From Anseranas semipalmata (taxonomy: Eukaryota > Chordata > Aves > Anseriformes > Anseranatidae), in the NCBI GenBank assembly GCA_013399115.1, contig VXAA01001099.1, forward strand, positions 318,463-382,462: 64,000 nucleotides of DNA, given 5' to 3'. Within the stretch, counting starts at the first letter, position 1; the number at the start of each line of letters is the position of its first letter. Positions 1 to 13,200 of the stretch are shown here, piece by piece. The notes under the pieces are model-generated. The model did not search any database and was not told where the DNA came from. It worked only from the letters and a program-made list of their open reading frames with translations. The position numbers and the translations under genes were made by a program.

Positions 1-68
1 AAGGAAAGGAAAGGAAAGGAAAGGAAAGGAAAGGAAAGGAAAGGAAAGGAAAGGAAAAAGGAAAGGAA
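1..68. repeat. (GGAAA)n pentanucleotide microsatellite
   Basis: Tandem AAGGA units run from the first base to about 68, with one extra-A interruption near base 56. The array is cut by the window edge, so its true length is unknown. It is homopurine on the plus strand. Confidence 0.95.
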
Positions 69-69
69 G

Positions 70-1713
70 CTTAGCCAAAAAGTCAGGTATAAAAAGGTTG
101 TCTTGGCTTAAATACTCCTGTGATGATATGGACTTTAAAAGGAGTGTGCCATACCACAGTTCAACTTTGGAACTAGTTTTATGGCTTTAAAGTCAGCAAT
201 GAAGTAAATGTCTGCCATGATTGATCTGAAATGAACTTGAAGTTTTAATCAACTCCAAAAACTGAGCTTTGTGTCTGTTGATGGGTGAATAACATTCATG
301 TGCAAAGTGGGCCAAATTCAAATGAAAATGCTAGAAACTATTTCCAAATTCAGAATTAATTTTTGGAAAATAATTCCATGCCCCATAATGTCATGATAGA
401 GGACTATAATGATACCAAGTTATTAAGATTAGGTAGTATTAAGTAAATTTTTGAATTAGCCATTTCCCTAAAAAAAAGTCTATTCTTGTTTACATTAACA
501 AAGTATAAGGTAAACTTCCCCTCCATTGTTATTTCTAGTTCATTGTTTCTGTACAAGCTGCCTTATTCTTTTCCCAACACACTGTTTCATATAAGCTATA
601 AATGAAACTTTGATGCTGCAATGCTTACAAGGCCAAAAGAATTCTGGAAAGACTTTCTTTCATCTCCAAAATTTTCATATCCACACAAATGATAAAAGGG
701 TCCTTCATATATTACAACTTCTTTAAAGCGTAATAAGCATCAGTATTTTTAATTTTGCATAGGAAAAATAAAGAGTGTTTTACCCTGCCAAGTCTCCCTG
801 GCTATGGATGTTAACATTAACCCCGCTAAATCAGAAGATTAGATTTATCACTCCACAATTGAGCCCATTTACCTCACAATGATGTAAATAAATTGTGAAA
901 TAGTATGCGTTATTAAACTAGAGATTGACAGGAGCTGGTTGATACAGGGTGCAATAGCTTAACAGATACATTTAAAAAATCATTACATGGCAATAAAAAA
1001 CTTTCGAAAGATCTTTGCTTCATTCCTGAATTGCTACCAAGTATCTGTTGCATGTTTCAATAACTGCATGCAAAAAAAAGTACAGGTCTCCAGAGTGCTG
1101 GCTTTTTGCTTTTCTTACACAGGAGAGGCTTTTTTTTTCATTACTCAACCTTGTCCTCAGAATCCCCTGACATGAGCTCAAAGTGCAATCTGTTTAATTT
1201 CAGTTTTCAGTTAACATACCTTGAAGTGTTCTTCACAAAAGCTCCAGTGAGCACCATTATATACTTCACCAAGAAAAAAAAGTCTTCACAGAGTGCACCG
1301 GTGCTAACAAAACTGTTCCTTCTGACTCCAGCATCTCACAGCATGATGCCCTGGGGATGCGTTGTTTCCTACAAGGCTCAGTTGGGGTGAAAGCTGTAGC
1401 TTAATAGGTTCATGAGAAAGTTAACCACGTATAGCATCACAGATGCACACTGTGGGCTTTGTAAATACTTTAACTGCCTATTTCCTTGCAGAATCTTTTT
1501 CTTATCTGCATTTGGACTCTGTATGATCTGAAAATCCCTGGCAACCTGTTTATTAGGTGGTCTCTCCTGTTTAGGTGGAAGAACACTTAGGTAAATCACA
1601 AATGACTTCACGTCAGCATGTGTGACACAGGTATATCAAGAAGGGTTGAAAGAACTTTGCGGGAAATAGTCATAGAATTTCATGCTGATTCTTCAAGAGA
1701 AATTAATATTTCT
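70..1713. other. AT-rich single-copy noncoding sequence
   Basis: No gene, RNA gene or interspersed repeat is recognisable. The open frames here (about 60-95 codons) overlap on both strands and have no family resemblance. I see only short homopolymer runs. Confidence 0.6.
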
Positions 1714-1731
1714 GTACACACACACACACAA
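1714..1731. repeat. short (CA)n microsatellite
   Basis: About eight uninterrupted CA units, followed by AGCACAG. Short but clean. Confidence 0.85.
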
Positions 1732-2736
1732 GCACAGTAGGGGCATGCATATTTACAGCATCCATCTTTTGACCACTTTCTTAGTTAAATTTTCTCCTAA
1801 TATCCTTATTTGGTCAGCAGAAAAAAAAAATAAAAATCTCCAGAGAGCAATTCCAAGGACCTAAATTCAGATCCAGCTCAGGTTCCCAATAGTAAAGATT
1901 TATTCTTTCTATTGACCGTCTGTGGGACAGGGTGATTAGCCAGACTACTTAGTCAGCCAAAGAATGGTTGGTACAAATACACACAGGTCATTTACATTTC
2001 TGTACACACTGGATGGAGTCTAGGAGCGTTGCAGTAACCTGAATGACCCTGAAAAGGAGCGAGAGAAGAACAGGATGTGATTATAAATTGACACTGTGCT
2101 ATAAACTCTTGCCTCTTGCCTGCTTCTAAGGGAGGCCTTAGAAGCTAGCTAGAAGATTTCCTAATAATTTCTTCCCCATTAATCATCGTTGTCATGCAAA
2201 ATGATTCAGAGTTTATTCTTTCACCTGGAGACCTCCTTCTATGATTTCTTTGACATAAGATGGATTTATTGCTTGCAAGCAGACAAAGAAAAGTCCAGAA
2301 TTAATCCAGTGCCTTATCAGGCTTTCCCTAATAATACAAACTCACTAAAGAAAGCCCTAGTTCCAGTGTAATTTCTCTAAATGTACCCTATGATAGGTTT
2401 AATTTTCATAAATCAGCAAGTCAAGAAAAATGCAAGCCTGTCTGGACTAATGGCTGGTAGGACCAGTCCTGTTTATCACAACATGGAGATATTGGATATC
2501 AGCTCCCATACTCTATCTTTGCCTCTGCTGCTACTAAAAATGACACAATGCATTTAAGCTGCTATATAAAAAGAAAGCTGAAACAATAGAGGCATTCAGA
2601 TAGATTTTTGATTGTCAATTAGCAGTTGGCAAAGTTACCATCTAATTTATTACTGCAGTTTTAAATGACTGGAACCCTATTTATTCTCTATGGATTGTGT
2701 AGCAGGATATGAAGAATATAATTACTTTCTGCACTT
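1732..2736. other. noncoding sequence, right end enhancer-like
   Basis: No gene is visible. From about 2520 to 2690 the text lacks simple repeats and is rich in homeodomain-type TAAT/ATTA cores and mixed AT-rich words, a texture typical of conserved noncoding elements. Conservation cannot be tested from one sequence, so this is only a candidate. Confidence 0.4.
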
Positions 2737-2792
2737 AGTTTTCTTTCTTTCTTTCTTTCCTTTTTTTTTCCTTTTTTTTTTTTTTTTTTTTT
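2737..2792. repeat. (TTTC)n and poly-T low-complexity tract
   Basis: Four or five TTTC units lead into T runs broken only by CC near 2770, ending in a long T run at 2792. No upstream repeat body is recognised, so I cannot tell whether this is a minus-strand retroposon tail or just a microsatellite. Confidence 0.9.
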
Positions 2793-5700
2793 GGATTTTA
2801 AACTAATGCAAGTGGCAAAGGGCTTTGTGGCATGCAGTTAAAATTCAGTTCATTTACCCTCTTTCAGTGAATATTTAATTGATACGTAATAATGGCTTTA
2901 TTAAATCCAAAGGAAGAACGAGTGTGTTATAGCTTTACCAATGCTCAATTTAAATTGACTGCTTGATTTTCAAATTAGTTAGCACTTTTTTGATTTGGAG
3001 GGCTTGTCAATTTATTTATTTATTACTGGAGAGAGAGACTTTTTTTCTTACAGTTTAATGTTATCCAACTTCTCTAGTATATGATGTCCTCACAGATTTC
3101 TACGTGTCCCTTTAGTGTTACACTCAGGAAAATTCCCTATTCAGGAGGCACTGAAGATTTACACTGCATTCACTGTGATCTTTCTGCACCATTAAGCTCA
3201 TGACAGCCATGTTCAAAAGAAAAAAACATTGCACAGACTTCTGGCACAATAAAGAAGTGTCTTGCAAAAGATGTGAAAAATCCAAAAGAGGAATGACTGG
3301 ATAACTGACATGTTGGAGAACATTACTCAGTAGAGTTCCTGCCTTTGGCTTGGAGCTGCTAACTGCCATTAGGAATGACAGGAGAGCTGTCCCTTGCCAG
3401 TGAGAAACTTGAGGCCAAGTCTAGCACCCGAGCAGAAAGCTTTTACTGTTCAGTGACTGTTAGTCTGCTGTCAGAAGAAGGAAAAAGAAAATGCTTGTAG
3501 CATTATTTCAAACCCTCCATATAGTTCAGAAGATCCTCACAAATCTAGCATCAAAATAGAGGGAAAATGGAAAATAATATGTTCATATTTAATACCATGG
3601 CTATGAATTTTCCTCCCTGTTTCTTCCCTTCTTAGTCACCTATATGTAAGAATGCAACTCAGTCAAAAAAGATTGAGAAAACAAATCTTTAAAAAAAAAA
3701 AAAAGATTTTTTTCAAAGACAAAACATTTTTTTAGAAATATTCATTTCAAGAATAAGTAATAACATTTAACTTTTCATGACAAACCTAAATTTTTATTTT
3801 TATTTTTAACTTCTTTTGTTTGGATCTATACTTTCTATACCTACAAATATATATTACAACATAAAAGCTAAATCAAAACCAAATGGTCTAGTCAAAATAT
3901 TTTCTACACTATTAAAACAGAATGATCATATATGAGTAGAAACCATTGCCACTGTTTAGTTCTTATTTTGATTTACAGTCCTAATTTTTTCCCAGGTGTG
4001 ACTATTAAAGATCACACAGTGATTCCAGATGCCAAGCAACTCTGCACAAAATCAGACCAGTTAAAAAAAAAAAAAATAGACCAATAGAACTGTGAAGCTT
4101 TTTCTATGCTTTATATCCTTATATTCATGCTCTATCATCCCCCTGCAAAGCTTGTATTTGCAAAATCTGGAGAACAAGAAAAAAATTACACAAATGTTGT
4201 TCTTAGCTCTGAATCGCCAACTGCTGCATTTTTTTGTAAGCACCAATCATAGTCCCCTTTTACATGACCATCATAGAAAAACTAGGATTAAACCAAATTA
4301 ATACATTAGCTAGAAGAGATTAGTTGTCTCCCTTTCGTTAATAATCTCCCCCCAAAAAAGGAAAAAACAAGCAGTGTCATTCTATGGCAAGTCTTAACAT
4401 ACTCTTCTCTAACCACCATCATACACTAAAAGAGTGAGGTGAACTTGACCTTCCCATCAATAACCAGACTGTATGATGAATCAAATGCTGTATTTGGATC
4501 ACAGCTACCACATGGGATGCAACCACAGCAATTCCTCTTGAGTCAGCTTTGGGAGCTACACTGGTAACTGGAGTAAGAATATCCCCAAGAGAAAAATGCA
4601 GCTCTTGATGGCATCTGTTTACTGAAGCTCACCCAAGTATGTAGCAAATGCACAAACTTGCATTTGAAAAATTTTGAAGACATCTGTAATGCTGGCCAAT
4701 CTTGAGATCAGAAACAACAGCTCCCAAACACATTGTTCATTATGAATAGATGGAATTTTTATTTATTATAATAATGATAATTAAATGCATTACTTATAAA
4801 TTGAGAAGGATATTATTCAGATGTTGCTCTCTGGAATTCTACCTATAGGTCAAATTCTTCTCTAGTGTATTTGTATTGATTTCAGTTGATTTATAACTAG
4901 TTTAAATTGAACCCATAGATTTCTGGAGACTCAGTTTAACCTTAGTGTATTGAAGTCTCTGAATTTTTTCAGGTATTGCAGATCAATCATGTCACAGTTG
5001 AAAACATGACAGTGATGCTAAGCTGATTTCATTATAAAAATATCTGGGTTAAATACCTCATAAGGTCTCCAGTGGATAATCAGTTACACCAATGGTCTGA
5101 CAGAAATCTGTTATGCCACAATGACCAGCTGCATTTTACATTGTGCTAGTATCCTATACATTATGGTATGTCTAAGAGGAGGCAGTAGCCCCCACAAGCC
5201 CCTGCCATCCCTAAGCAGCTAACTATTGCCACATCTGCTTTCTGTCAAAAGCCAATAAGAAAGGGAAGCAATGTTTATTGTCATTAAAAGGGTGGCCATA
5301 TTGTCTCCTCATTTTAATTAAGAAGGCAGCCAGATTGTCTCCAGTTGAGGGAACAGAATGAGTTTTCAGGTCCCAACCCTCTAGAAGATGTCAAAGAGGA
5401 GATTGGCTATAAGAGCTAATATGATACTCCAAGAGCAGAGGAACATATGAGCACAGCTGTACCCCTCTGATTACTGTCATTCCAGGAGGGAGACAGCATG
5501 ACAGATAATGAGACAGAAAAAAATATTTCTGATAGAATCTTACACATTTTTGGTTATTCAGGTTATCTACTGTAGCACAGGCACATATATTTATGAAAGA
5601 CCAACTAAAAGCATGAAAGAAAAGCTGTACTAAAATACATGATCTATTCTGGATATTCTGAACAAATTTTCATTTGTCTATTTTGCTTAACCTGACCAAA

Positions 5701-6042
5701 GTGTAAGTTAACTGAATAACAACAAAACAGTCCCCACACAAGGGTATAGCAAAATTACAAACAGGCAACTGGGACACTGTACTTGATCCCTGCAGCACAA
5801 CGGAGACTGCACTGAAGGGGCAAGTGATGGACTGGACCTCCAGCTGAACCACCCAGACAAGGTGCAGAGAGGTACCAGGCCCAGGAGGTGCATAATTGTC
5901 TTTCAGAGGCTGTTGGTAGTACCTGAAAGATCTCCAACTTGCAGTAAGACATTAGAAGACACTTCAGCTTCAGGGGTACAACCGAACATGCATCTCCGTG
6001 CCTCTGCTCTGTTCAGCTGACATAGTTTCACTCATGAAAACC
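2793..6042. other. AT-rich noncoding sequence
   Basis: No gene recognised. The first 220 bases (about 2810-3020) again have the mixed, repeat-free texture of a conserved element. Poly-A runs occur at 3691-3704 and 4063-4076. From about 5760 to 6040 the sequence is somewhat GC-richer, just upstream of a CR1 end, and may be unrecognised older repeat sequence. Several overlapping minus-strand open frames there have no family resemblance. Confidence 0.5.
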
Positions 6043-6146
6043 GGGCAACCTGATCTAGTGGGTGGCATCCCTGTGCATGGCAGAGGGTTTGGCACTAGAT
6101 GATCTTTGAGGTACCTTCCAACCCAAGCCATTCTATGATTCTCTGA
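6043..6146 (+). mobile_element. CR1 LINE, 3' end fragment
   Basis: The segment begins with GGGCAACCTGATCTAGTGG, continues through the characteristic GGCACTAGATGATCTTTGAGG and CCTTCCAACCCAAGCC, and ends with two tail octamers (ATTCTATG, ATTCTCTG). This is the CR1 3' untranslated end in plus orientation, 5'-truncated to about 100 bp, the usual fate of CR1 copies. It carries no coding capacity. The exact subfamily is not assigned. Confidence 0.9.
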
Positions 6147-9100
6147 CTTGTCCCTTAAATATGCTATTCTTTCTTTCTGTTCTGACATTATTGCTAATGT
6201 CATGAACTAGACTGGGATAACAGTTCATTGACATGTGTAATTAGGCCTTACATATATAGACTTGGTTACAGATAAGGTCAAATTCTACAAATATTTTAGA
6301 GAAAAAATAATGAGGGGAAGAAATTTTGACAGTGTCAAAAAATTTTGCTTCAGCATTCTGAAAATGACATGTTGAATTTCAGTATTTCAAAACATACTTG
6401 TCATTCCAATGGAAGTTTTTAAGGGTCAAAACAAAAAAAATGCACTTCAGGTTAAGCAAAAACTTTCACAGTGACCAAAAATAGTCCTCCTTTAACTTAA
6501 ATCTTCTAAACATTCAGCATAAAAATATTATTACATGAACAACATTTTTCATACTATTTGAAATAGAGCTCACCTTATCTCAGATCTATACATGAAACTA
6601 CTTCTCTATGCAGCTGTATCCTTCTCTGTTCTGCATTGCAGTATTTGCAATGTATCACAGTGCAAGATGTGATGAACTTACATAGTGGATTAAGAAAGAT
6701 AAAACTTTATTTTGTTTTAAGGCTATTGTAATGTGATGCATTTCAGTTCTGAGTTTAAATCATAATATTAAAAAGTTGATGAGAAGGGAATGGTAAAATT
6801 AAAACCAACTCTGTATAGGAAGGAAGGAATGGAGGGAAAAGCTAGAAAACTGTATTTTGGGTCAACTCAAAATATTCTGTTTAAACATGAAAAAGAAATG
6901 TTTCTTTCATTTCTGTTATGTCACATATTTCCCTACCCTCATCTTTTAAGGGAGCTGACTTCAATTAAATTTTACATAAAAGATGCAATTTCTAATGAAA
7001 AAACTCAAAACACTGTAATTGGCCCAGAGGGGAAGGGTATTTTTTATTTATACCTCAACCATAAATTATACCCTGTTCTCATTCCTTTCATACAGACAAA
7101 GTGAACTTTTTCTGATTCAGCATTGCATGAAAACAGAATTGTGGTAAGAATGTACTTCCCTCAAAAAAATTGGTAACTCCTGGTCTCCTTTTTCTACAGC
7201 TTAGAAGTAATATGGTATTTGCATTGCACACTCCCAGTTTGTCTGGTGAAAATCAGCTTCTATGTTTGCAAGTTTTCCTTCCTTTAAAAAAAATCACAGG
7301 TTTATTCTTTTTGGACGGGAGAGCTGAGCAGACAAAAAGATGAGAGGCAGCATGGTCTCCATATAAATCTGAAAACTAAATGAATGTAGACCCCTTATCT
7401 CTAAACCTTGGAGTAGCTATGCAAAGAAGCTGCTCAGTATGCTGCATGCTTATTCTCCTTCCTCACGTTACTCACATTACTCAGAGGAGACAGAAGCTAC
7501 CATTGTGCCTCGTTATTTAATTAAAGGGGATTTTTTTTCTTTTGCTTCATTTCTACATTTGACCCTACAATATTTTAAGTCTCAGGATCTTGCTTTCAAA
7601 AAGCCAGGTAAAACTTGACAGCAGAATACATATTTATAGCAAAACTTGACAGCAAAATATATAAAAATATATACAAAATATATATATTATTCATCTGCAT
7701 CAAATCCCTGAGCCAAAATAAAAGGAAATGCTTTCAGAGGAGGTGAATTTCAATTTCCGAAGAACTATTTTTCCTGTAGCAGCTTATAATTTCTTGACAG
7801 GCTCTGTAAGCCTTTGCTCTCATGGCTTCCAGAGTTCCTCTGTTGCTACATGACTGGCTGATGCAAAAATTGTACAGCTGTCTCATCTTTTCTGGAAGAA
7901 ATGTAGCCTGTCTTTCCAGCCACCTTTTTGTTCTGTGGATTTGGTACTTTTTTAACCCTTCATATGAACTCACTCTACACACTGCTATTTCTGCTATGAA
8001 GATTAGCAGTGCTCTGAAACCGCAGTTGGGTTATAGCTACTGGACTAGATGCACAAATACAGCAAAGTCACTCCAGTTTTTCTTCTGGGAATAAGATACA
8101 GATTGCTGTACATCAGTTTTCCCCCACTGTAATCTCAGCGTATCTCAGATCCTCTCAGATCTTGCTAGACCAAAGCATAGAATACTTGTTAGTGTAGTCT
8201 CTCCTCCTTACACTGACCATGCAAAAGACCTGCACTACCATGGTGACTATCTAAGATTTTTATTCTTTTAGCAGAGGCCGTCACTTCAGCTTTAAGGCAG
8301 CTTGAAAAATAAATCCTACAGCATGAAACAGGCTTATACTGTAGAGACACTAGCCTTTTCATGCAGTATAAGCAAGACATTTGAATGGCAGAACAATGAG
8401 GGCTTGCTGGCTTTTAATATGTCACTCTTCAATATACCATCGGTTTGCTTTCCCTTTATATTTTACTCCATTATGAGAATATGTTACTATAAAATAGAAT
8501 TTTTCTTTCCTAAACACACTCTGCTTCCTAGCTGTCACCATTAGCAAGAACCAGTATTGTAGGCAAATATAGGAACTCTTTTTAGATCTTCAAAAATATT
8601 CCTGTCTGTAGGACATTAATCTCTTTATGACTGCACTTAAAAATGTGTCCAACAGCACACAGATGTCAGCGTATAAAATTTTCCTAAGCAGTGCTATAAG
8701 GACAATGGGTTTAGCAACACCTCAGCTGTTTCTTTATGAGAGAATTGATATAGTTTATTCAATTTCAGATTAAGAATTTTACACACAATAATTTTGCCAG
8801 ATGGCTTATCCTTACTCAAATTATGAATTCAAAGTTTAATTATTCTAGGCTTTGTCATTCACAACACTTACAATTAGGTTTCCTGACAACTCCCATTGTA
8901 GAACTTTGCTTTCAGGTGTTTGTTTTTGCCACATTTTAGTATTCAAACTGAGTATCTTCCTTTAGATTAAAATTTTATGAAAAGTTTCAACTGAGATCAT
9001 TTATCCATTTCTGAGGAAAGTAATGAAAAAAACCTTCAAGTCTTTACCTTTATTAATTCTCCAGTACCTTCCTCAGTTTCCCTATGAATTCATTTTTTTC

Positions 9101-9318
9101 TGCCACTGGATGGCCTTCAATCATTTCTTCCATGTGCAACATCCTCTGTTTGTGTATGAGGGAAGAGAGAGGACAGATGTAAATATTAAAGCCAGGGTGT
9201 CACAGAATAGGCATTATCACAAAAATAAAAGAGAGATATATTAAAAAGAAGGCTTGAGAACAACTCAGGGTATCTTTTCCATAACACAAAAGAGCTTGTG
9301 TGTTGCAAACTCTTTACC

Positions 9319-9319
<1 letters not shown>
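6147..9319. other. AT-rich noncoding sequence
   Basis: No gene, RNA gene or interspersed repeat recognised apart from the 31-bp tandem duplication listed separately. The sequence is A/T-rich with short poly-A and TA-rich words near 7650-7690. Frames of 60-104 codons occur on both strands without resemblance to known proteins. Confidence 0.55.
7611..7670. repeat. two-copy tandem duplication, unit about 31 bp
   Basis: The words AAAACTTGACAGCAGAATA and AAAACTTGACAGCAAAATA start at 7610-7611 and 7641, giving a unit of about 31 bp. The 3' part of each unit diverges into TA-rich sequence. It looks like a recent small local duplication next to an AT-rich tract. Confidence 0.8.
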
Positions 9320-9352
<33 letters not shown>

Positions 9353-9363
9353 TGTGTGCGCGC
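9320..9363. repeat. (TG)n microsatellite
   Basis: About 20 TG units with one TATG interruption, ending in GCGCGCAC. It is long enough to be length-polymorphic and, being alternating purine-pyrimidine, could adopt Z-DNA. Confidence 0.95.
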
Positions 9364-10128
9364 ACGGCCCTGTAGAACATGAAGGAGTCATCACTGTAAT
9401 GCATAAATAGATAATAATCAATTTAAATCTCTTCCTTTCTAAATTATTTGGATTGTCCGACTAGTACGAATCTTCTTGGTGCTCTGTTTCTCCTTATTTC
9501 TTCTGGTATACATGGGTTCCTTTGCAGAACTGCCAGGCCATCCATACAGGAACATGCCCTCCATCCTTCATTTACACTGTTACACACAGACTTGAGGTCA
9601 GCTCCCAAGTGCCAGTATTGCCAGCTGTCTTTTAATTCACACCTGCTGAGGTTCAAGCTTCTAATTTCCATTCATTTTCAGAAAGAGAAAGGAGCTTGGT
9701 TTTGGAAGAGAAAATTGTTTTCAATGAGAGAAAATTACAGTCTTTTCGACTGCTCACTGTTTTGGATGAGTCTTGGCTTCCTGATATTTGCAATAAGCAT
9801 TCCCCAAGGGACCATAACTCCATGGTACACACACATTAGGGACAAAAGGAAAAGCAGCATGACTTACAGCTCTTATATTAGCTGTTTCCTACTCTCATGC
9901 TCTTCCTGACACATGAACCTATTCTCTTGTCCTAGCCCTGAGGAAGAGGGTTAATACTGACATAAATGGGCCTGAGCCTTACCTTTTCTTCTTCCAGAAC
10001 ACCAGCTCTGCTTTTGTTAGTAGGGCTACAGGCAATTTATTGCTCTTGCTTGTGAGAATAACCATGATGATTTTCTGAAAAATCCCTCTTATCTCTAGTA
10101 GCTTTTTGGGTAGTAATTGTCACTAACA
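9364..10128. other. noncoding sequence
   Basis: A 153-codon plus-strand open frame at 9448-9909 overlaps a 75-codon minus-strand frame at 9444-9671. Neither has a recognisable domain. The plus frame is rich in F, L, S and I, as expected for a T-rich strand. I read this as noncoding. Confidence 0.5.
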
Positions 10129-10253
10129 ACATAGAATCACAGAATCATAGAATATCCTTAGTTGGAAGGGACCTATGAGGATCATCAAGTCCAGCTCCTA
10201 GCTCCACACAGGACCACCCCAAAATCAGACCATGTGCATGAGAGCATTGTTTC
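10129..10253 (-). mobile_element. CR1 LINE, 3' end fragment, inverted
   Basis: The plus strand opens with reverse-complement tail octamers (CATAGAATCACAGAATCATAG). It continues with GTTGGAAGGGACCTATGAGG, ATCATCAAGTCCAGCTCC and CACACAGGACCACCCC. This is the reverse complement of a CR1 3' end, so the element reads on the minus strand and is 5'-truncated near 10253. The wording fits CR1 copies common in chicken and relatives. There is no coding part. Confidence 0.93.
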
Positions 10254-13200
10254 AGGTTAACTAAGACCAGAAATGAAATATATTTACTTGCTTTGAAACT
10301 GACACACTCTTCCATTCACTGCATAATCTTTCCTCTGTACTGCCAGCTTATGAGGTTTATTTGCCTCTGAAGTCTTACACACAGAAGAGTAAAGCAAGAT
10401 TTTTTTCATTGTATAATATGAAAGCACAAGAAGCAGTGAGCAACCTGAATAGTAAAAGCTAATCATTATTTTAAAACACAGGCTGGATTTCGCACTGAGA
10501 GTGGTTTCTCTGATAATACTAGGTGGTTTCACTTACCTGTGATCTTTGCCCTGATTTCAGTAGCTCTGCATGAATCTCATATGAAAATAATAAGATAGAG
10601 TAAGAAGATATGAAGGCAGAAGGGCAGGGTGGAGAAGAAATTTGATCACAAGTATAAAGGAAGAGACTCTCTCTTGACTCTAGTAATCCAGGGGATTAGC
10701 TTGAGGGGGAACCTCTACAATGAGCTTGTCTTACAGCTGACTGGGCATTTTATGGAATATACTCAGGGACAGATCACCAGACCAGGAACCAAAAGACTTG
10801 AACCACAGCAAAGCTAGAATTTAAATTTCAGTCTTGAGGGAAATTCTGGTATTTCAACTTTTGCCTCATCCTGCACAGAAAGGAAAAGTTTTCATTGTGA
10901 ATCTATTTGGTGGCAGATTAACAGCCAGTTTGCTTTAGACTGAAATGCTGTCTGATATTGGCTAAACCATTTGCCTCAATTGTGCAAAACATTACAGGCC
11001 ACCCTTAAGTTTCACTGATGTGTACTAAACATTTACAGTCCTTCAGTGCCCTAATACAAACAGTAACACTTGCTTTCCTAACATATTGTGACACAATTTT
11101 AAAATACAACCATTCATGGAAACAGAAGAAGAGTAAATCCAATATTTTCATATTTTAAAATAAGAACAGTAATCAAAACATAACAGAATAGTAATGGGGG
11201 AATGTAAAAGAATACTTAAACCCAGAGCAGATTCAGGTTTGTGGTGGACCTGTTATAAGTCAGCCAGGAAGCTAAAGGCCAGAAAAAGAGCAGTTTTTGC
11301 CATGAGCATTTGAGGATTGGGTGAGTGAGTGCCACAAGGATAATCAAGAACATATTGGCAAATAGATTGTCATTGGAGCTTGGATACAAGGCCCCAGCAA
11401 CTGTAGCAAAAACCTGAAAGTTGCAGAAACTTCCCTGAATGTGACTGTGACAAGGCAAGCCAGATGAGGAGGGAAGATAATAAAGGTTCAGCTTTCGACC
11501 AATAAAAAGGACAAATCCTTTTCTCTCTACAGGTGGGAGTCTGAGAGCTAGATCTGCCACTGGGGCCCTCAGAGCTCCATCAGACACTGCCTAATGTTAT
11601 CAGCAGAGATGATCAAGTAGATCAGACAGATCTGGAGGAGAAAGGAGACAAGATATATTAATGAAGAAATAAGGGAGACTGTCTGAGGAAAGTTGCTCAG
11701 TTATTAAAAACAACAACAAACATTGTTTTAAAACATTTTCATTGCAAAGCTGTCAAGAAAGGTGAGGTGTATAAACCTTGCAAAATCCTTTTGGTTAATC
11801 TTCCTCTCTCCCTTTCTTTTTCACTGCCTTTCCTTCTTTTTTCATTTGAAATTGATTGAAAACGGAATGGGAGAGGGCTGAAGGGGAGGGGAGGAAAAAT
11901 GAAAACTGGAAAGAAATGTGTTTCATGTTTTGTTGCAAAGACACACCATACTGTTCTTTTGTTCTTATTACTAAAAGTGTGAAGGAAAAAAAACCTTTTC
12001 CATCCTCATACAGCTGTGCAGCCTATTTTTTCAAGGGCCAGGAGGGGCATCATCAGTGTGGGGAACGAATGAAACAAAGAGTAGGTCAGGACAAATGCAT
12101 AATCATAATCAGATGCTTCGGGGATCTAGATCATCAGGAGAGGTACTTCAACACACTTCAAGAAAGCAGACGGTACTGTGACACAGGAGAGGAGATGACA
12201 TCTTTCCCTGGAGTCTCAGAAAAGCAGCTAGAAAAATAATAGGCAGGAAATAAGGAAGACCAAAGTAAGAGAAGGACAGACGGATTTTATACGGAATCGT
12301 GAAAAAAGGAAAATGGATCAGGGATGTGAGATGCTTGCTAGCTAGGGAAAGATCATCAGGGGAAATTATTTATTTGGTGCTCTTTCTAGCTTAAGAAAAA
12401 TAATAAAGTCATGCCAAAGAACAAAAAAAAGTGATGGACCAGTGTGTCATATGAGTAGTGCAGAGTAAGTAGCATGCTATTTCAACACTATCAGGCAAGC
12501 ATGGCTATAAGTATTACTGAGAAATAAGACAAGAGTCAGAGTCAGCACAAGAGCATTGGCAGGAGCCTGTGGGAGAGGGTATATACGGAAGCAGGCGTGT
12601 CCCGCTCTGAAAGCAAGAAGCTTGAATCAGTTCAGTTGCACTGTTGAAACACCTAGAGGTACAGATAGGGTTAAATGCAATGGAAGATGTAAACAGTCAC
12701 AAGTCTTGAAGTAATAAACCAAGTCACTGACCCTTCTTTCAGCTTGAAATACATACATATGTATATAAATGTGAACTAAAACAAATTGCTTTCAGGACAC
12801 TGGAAAAAAGAAGGCTGAACAATTTAATCCCTTATAAATGATGACACTGTGTGTGGACTAGCTGCATAATCAAGCTGCATCTAGATATTCAGTGTGCTAA
12901 GTAATCATTCTGCTGCATCAATTAAAGAATCCCTAAGTTCACATTAACATAACATGCACTAACTGCACCCAAGGAACCACTACAGTTCATCACATTAATA
13001 TGAAAGAGTCTAATGGCTCCCCAGGCAGGCATTGCCAGGATATACCCAAGGGGCCACGTTGAAGCTGTTACAGCATATTGTATCCAAAATCTGTGGATTA
13101 AATGCTTGTTTAATAAGCTCCAATGTGGGAGAATATAGCAGGTACTGCCCATAATGTCAGTCATCCATGGGTAATGGGAAGAACTAATACACTGCAGAAC

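Noticed and set aside
9448..9909. 153-codon plus-strand open frame
   Set aside because: No domain, overlaps an opposite-strand frame, and composition follows the T-rich strand.
11216..11587. 123-codon minus-strand open frame
   Set aside because: No recognisable family or splice or promoter context; expected by chance in 64 kb.
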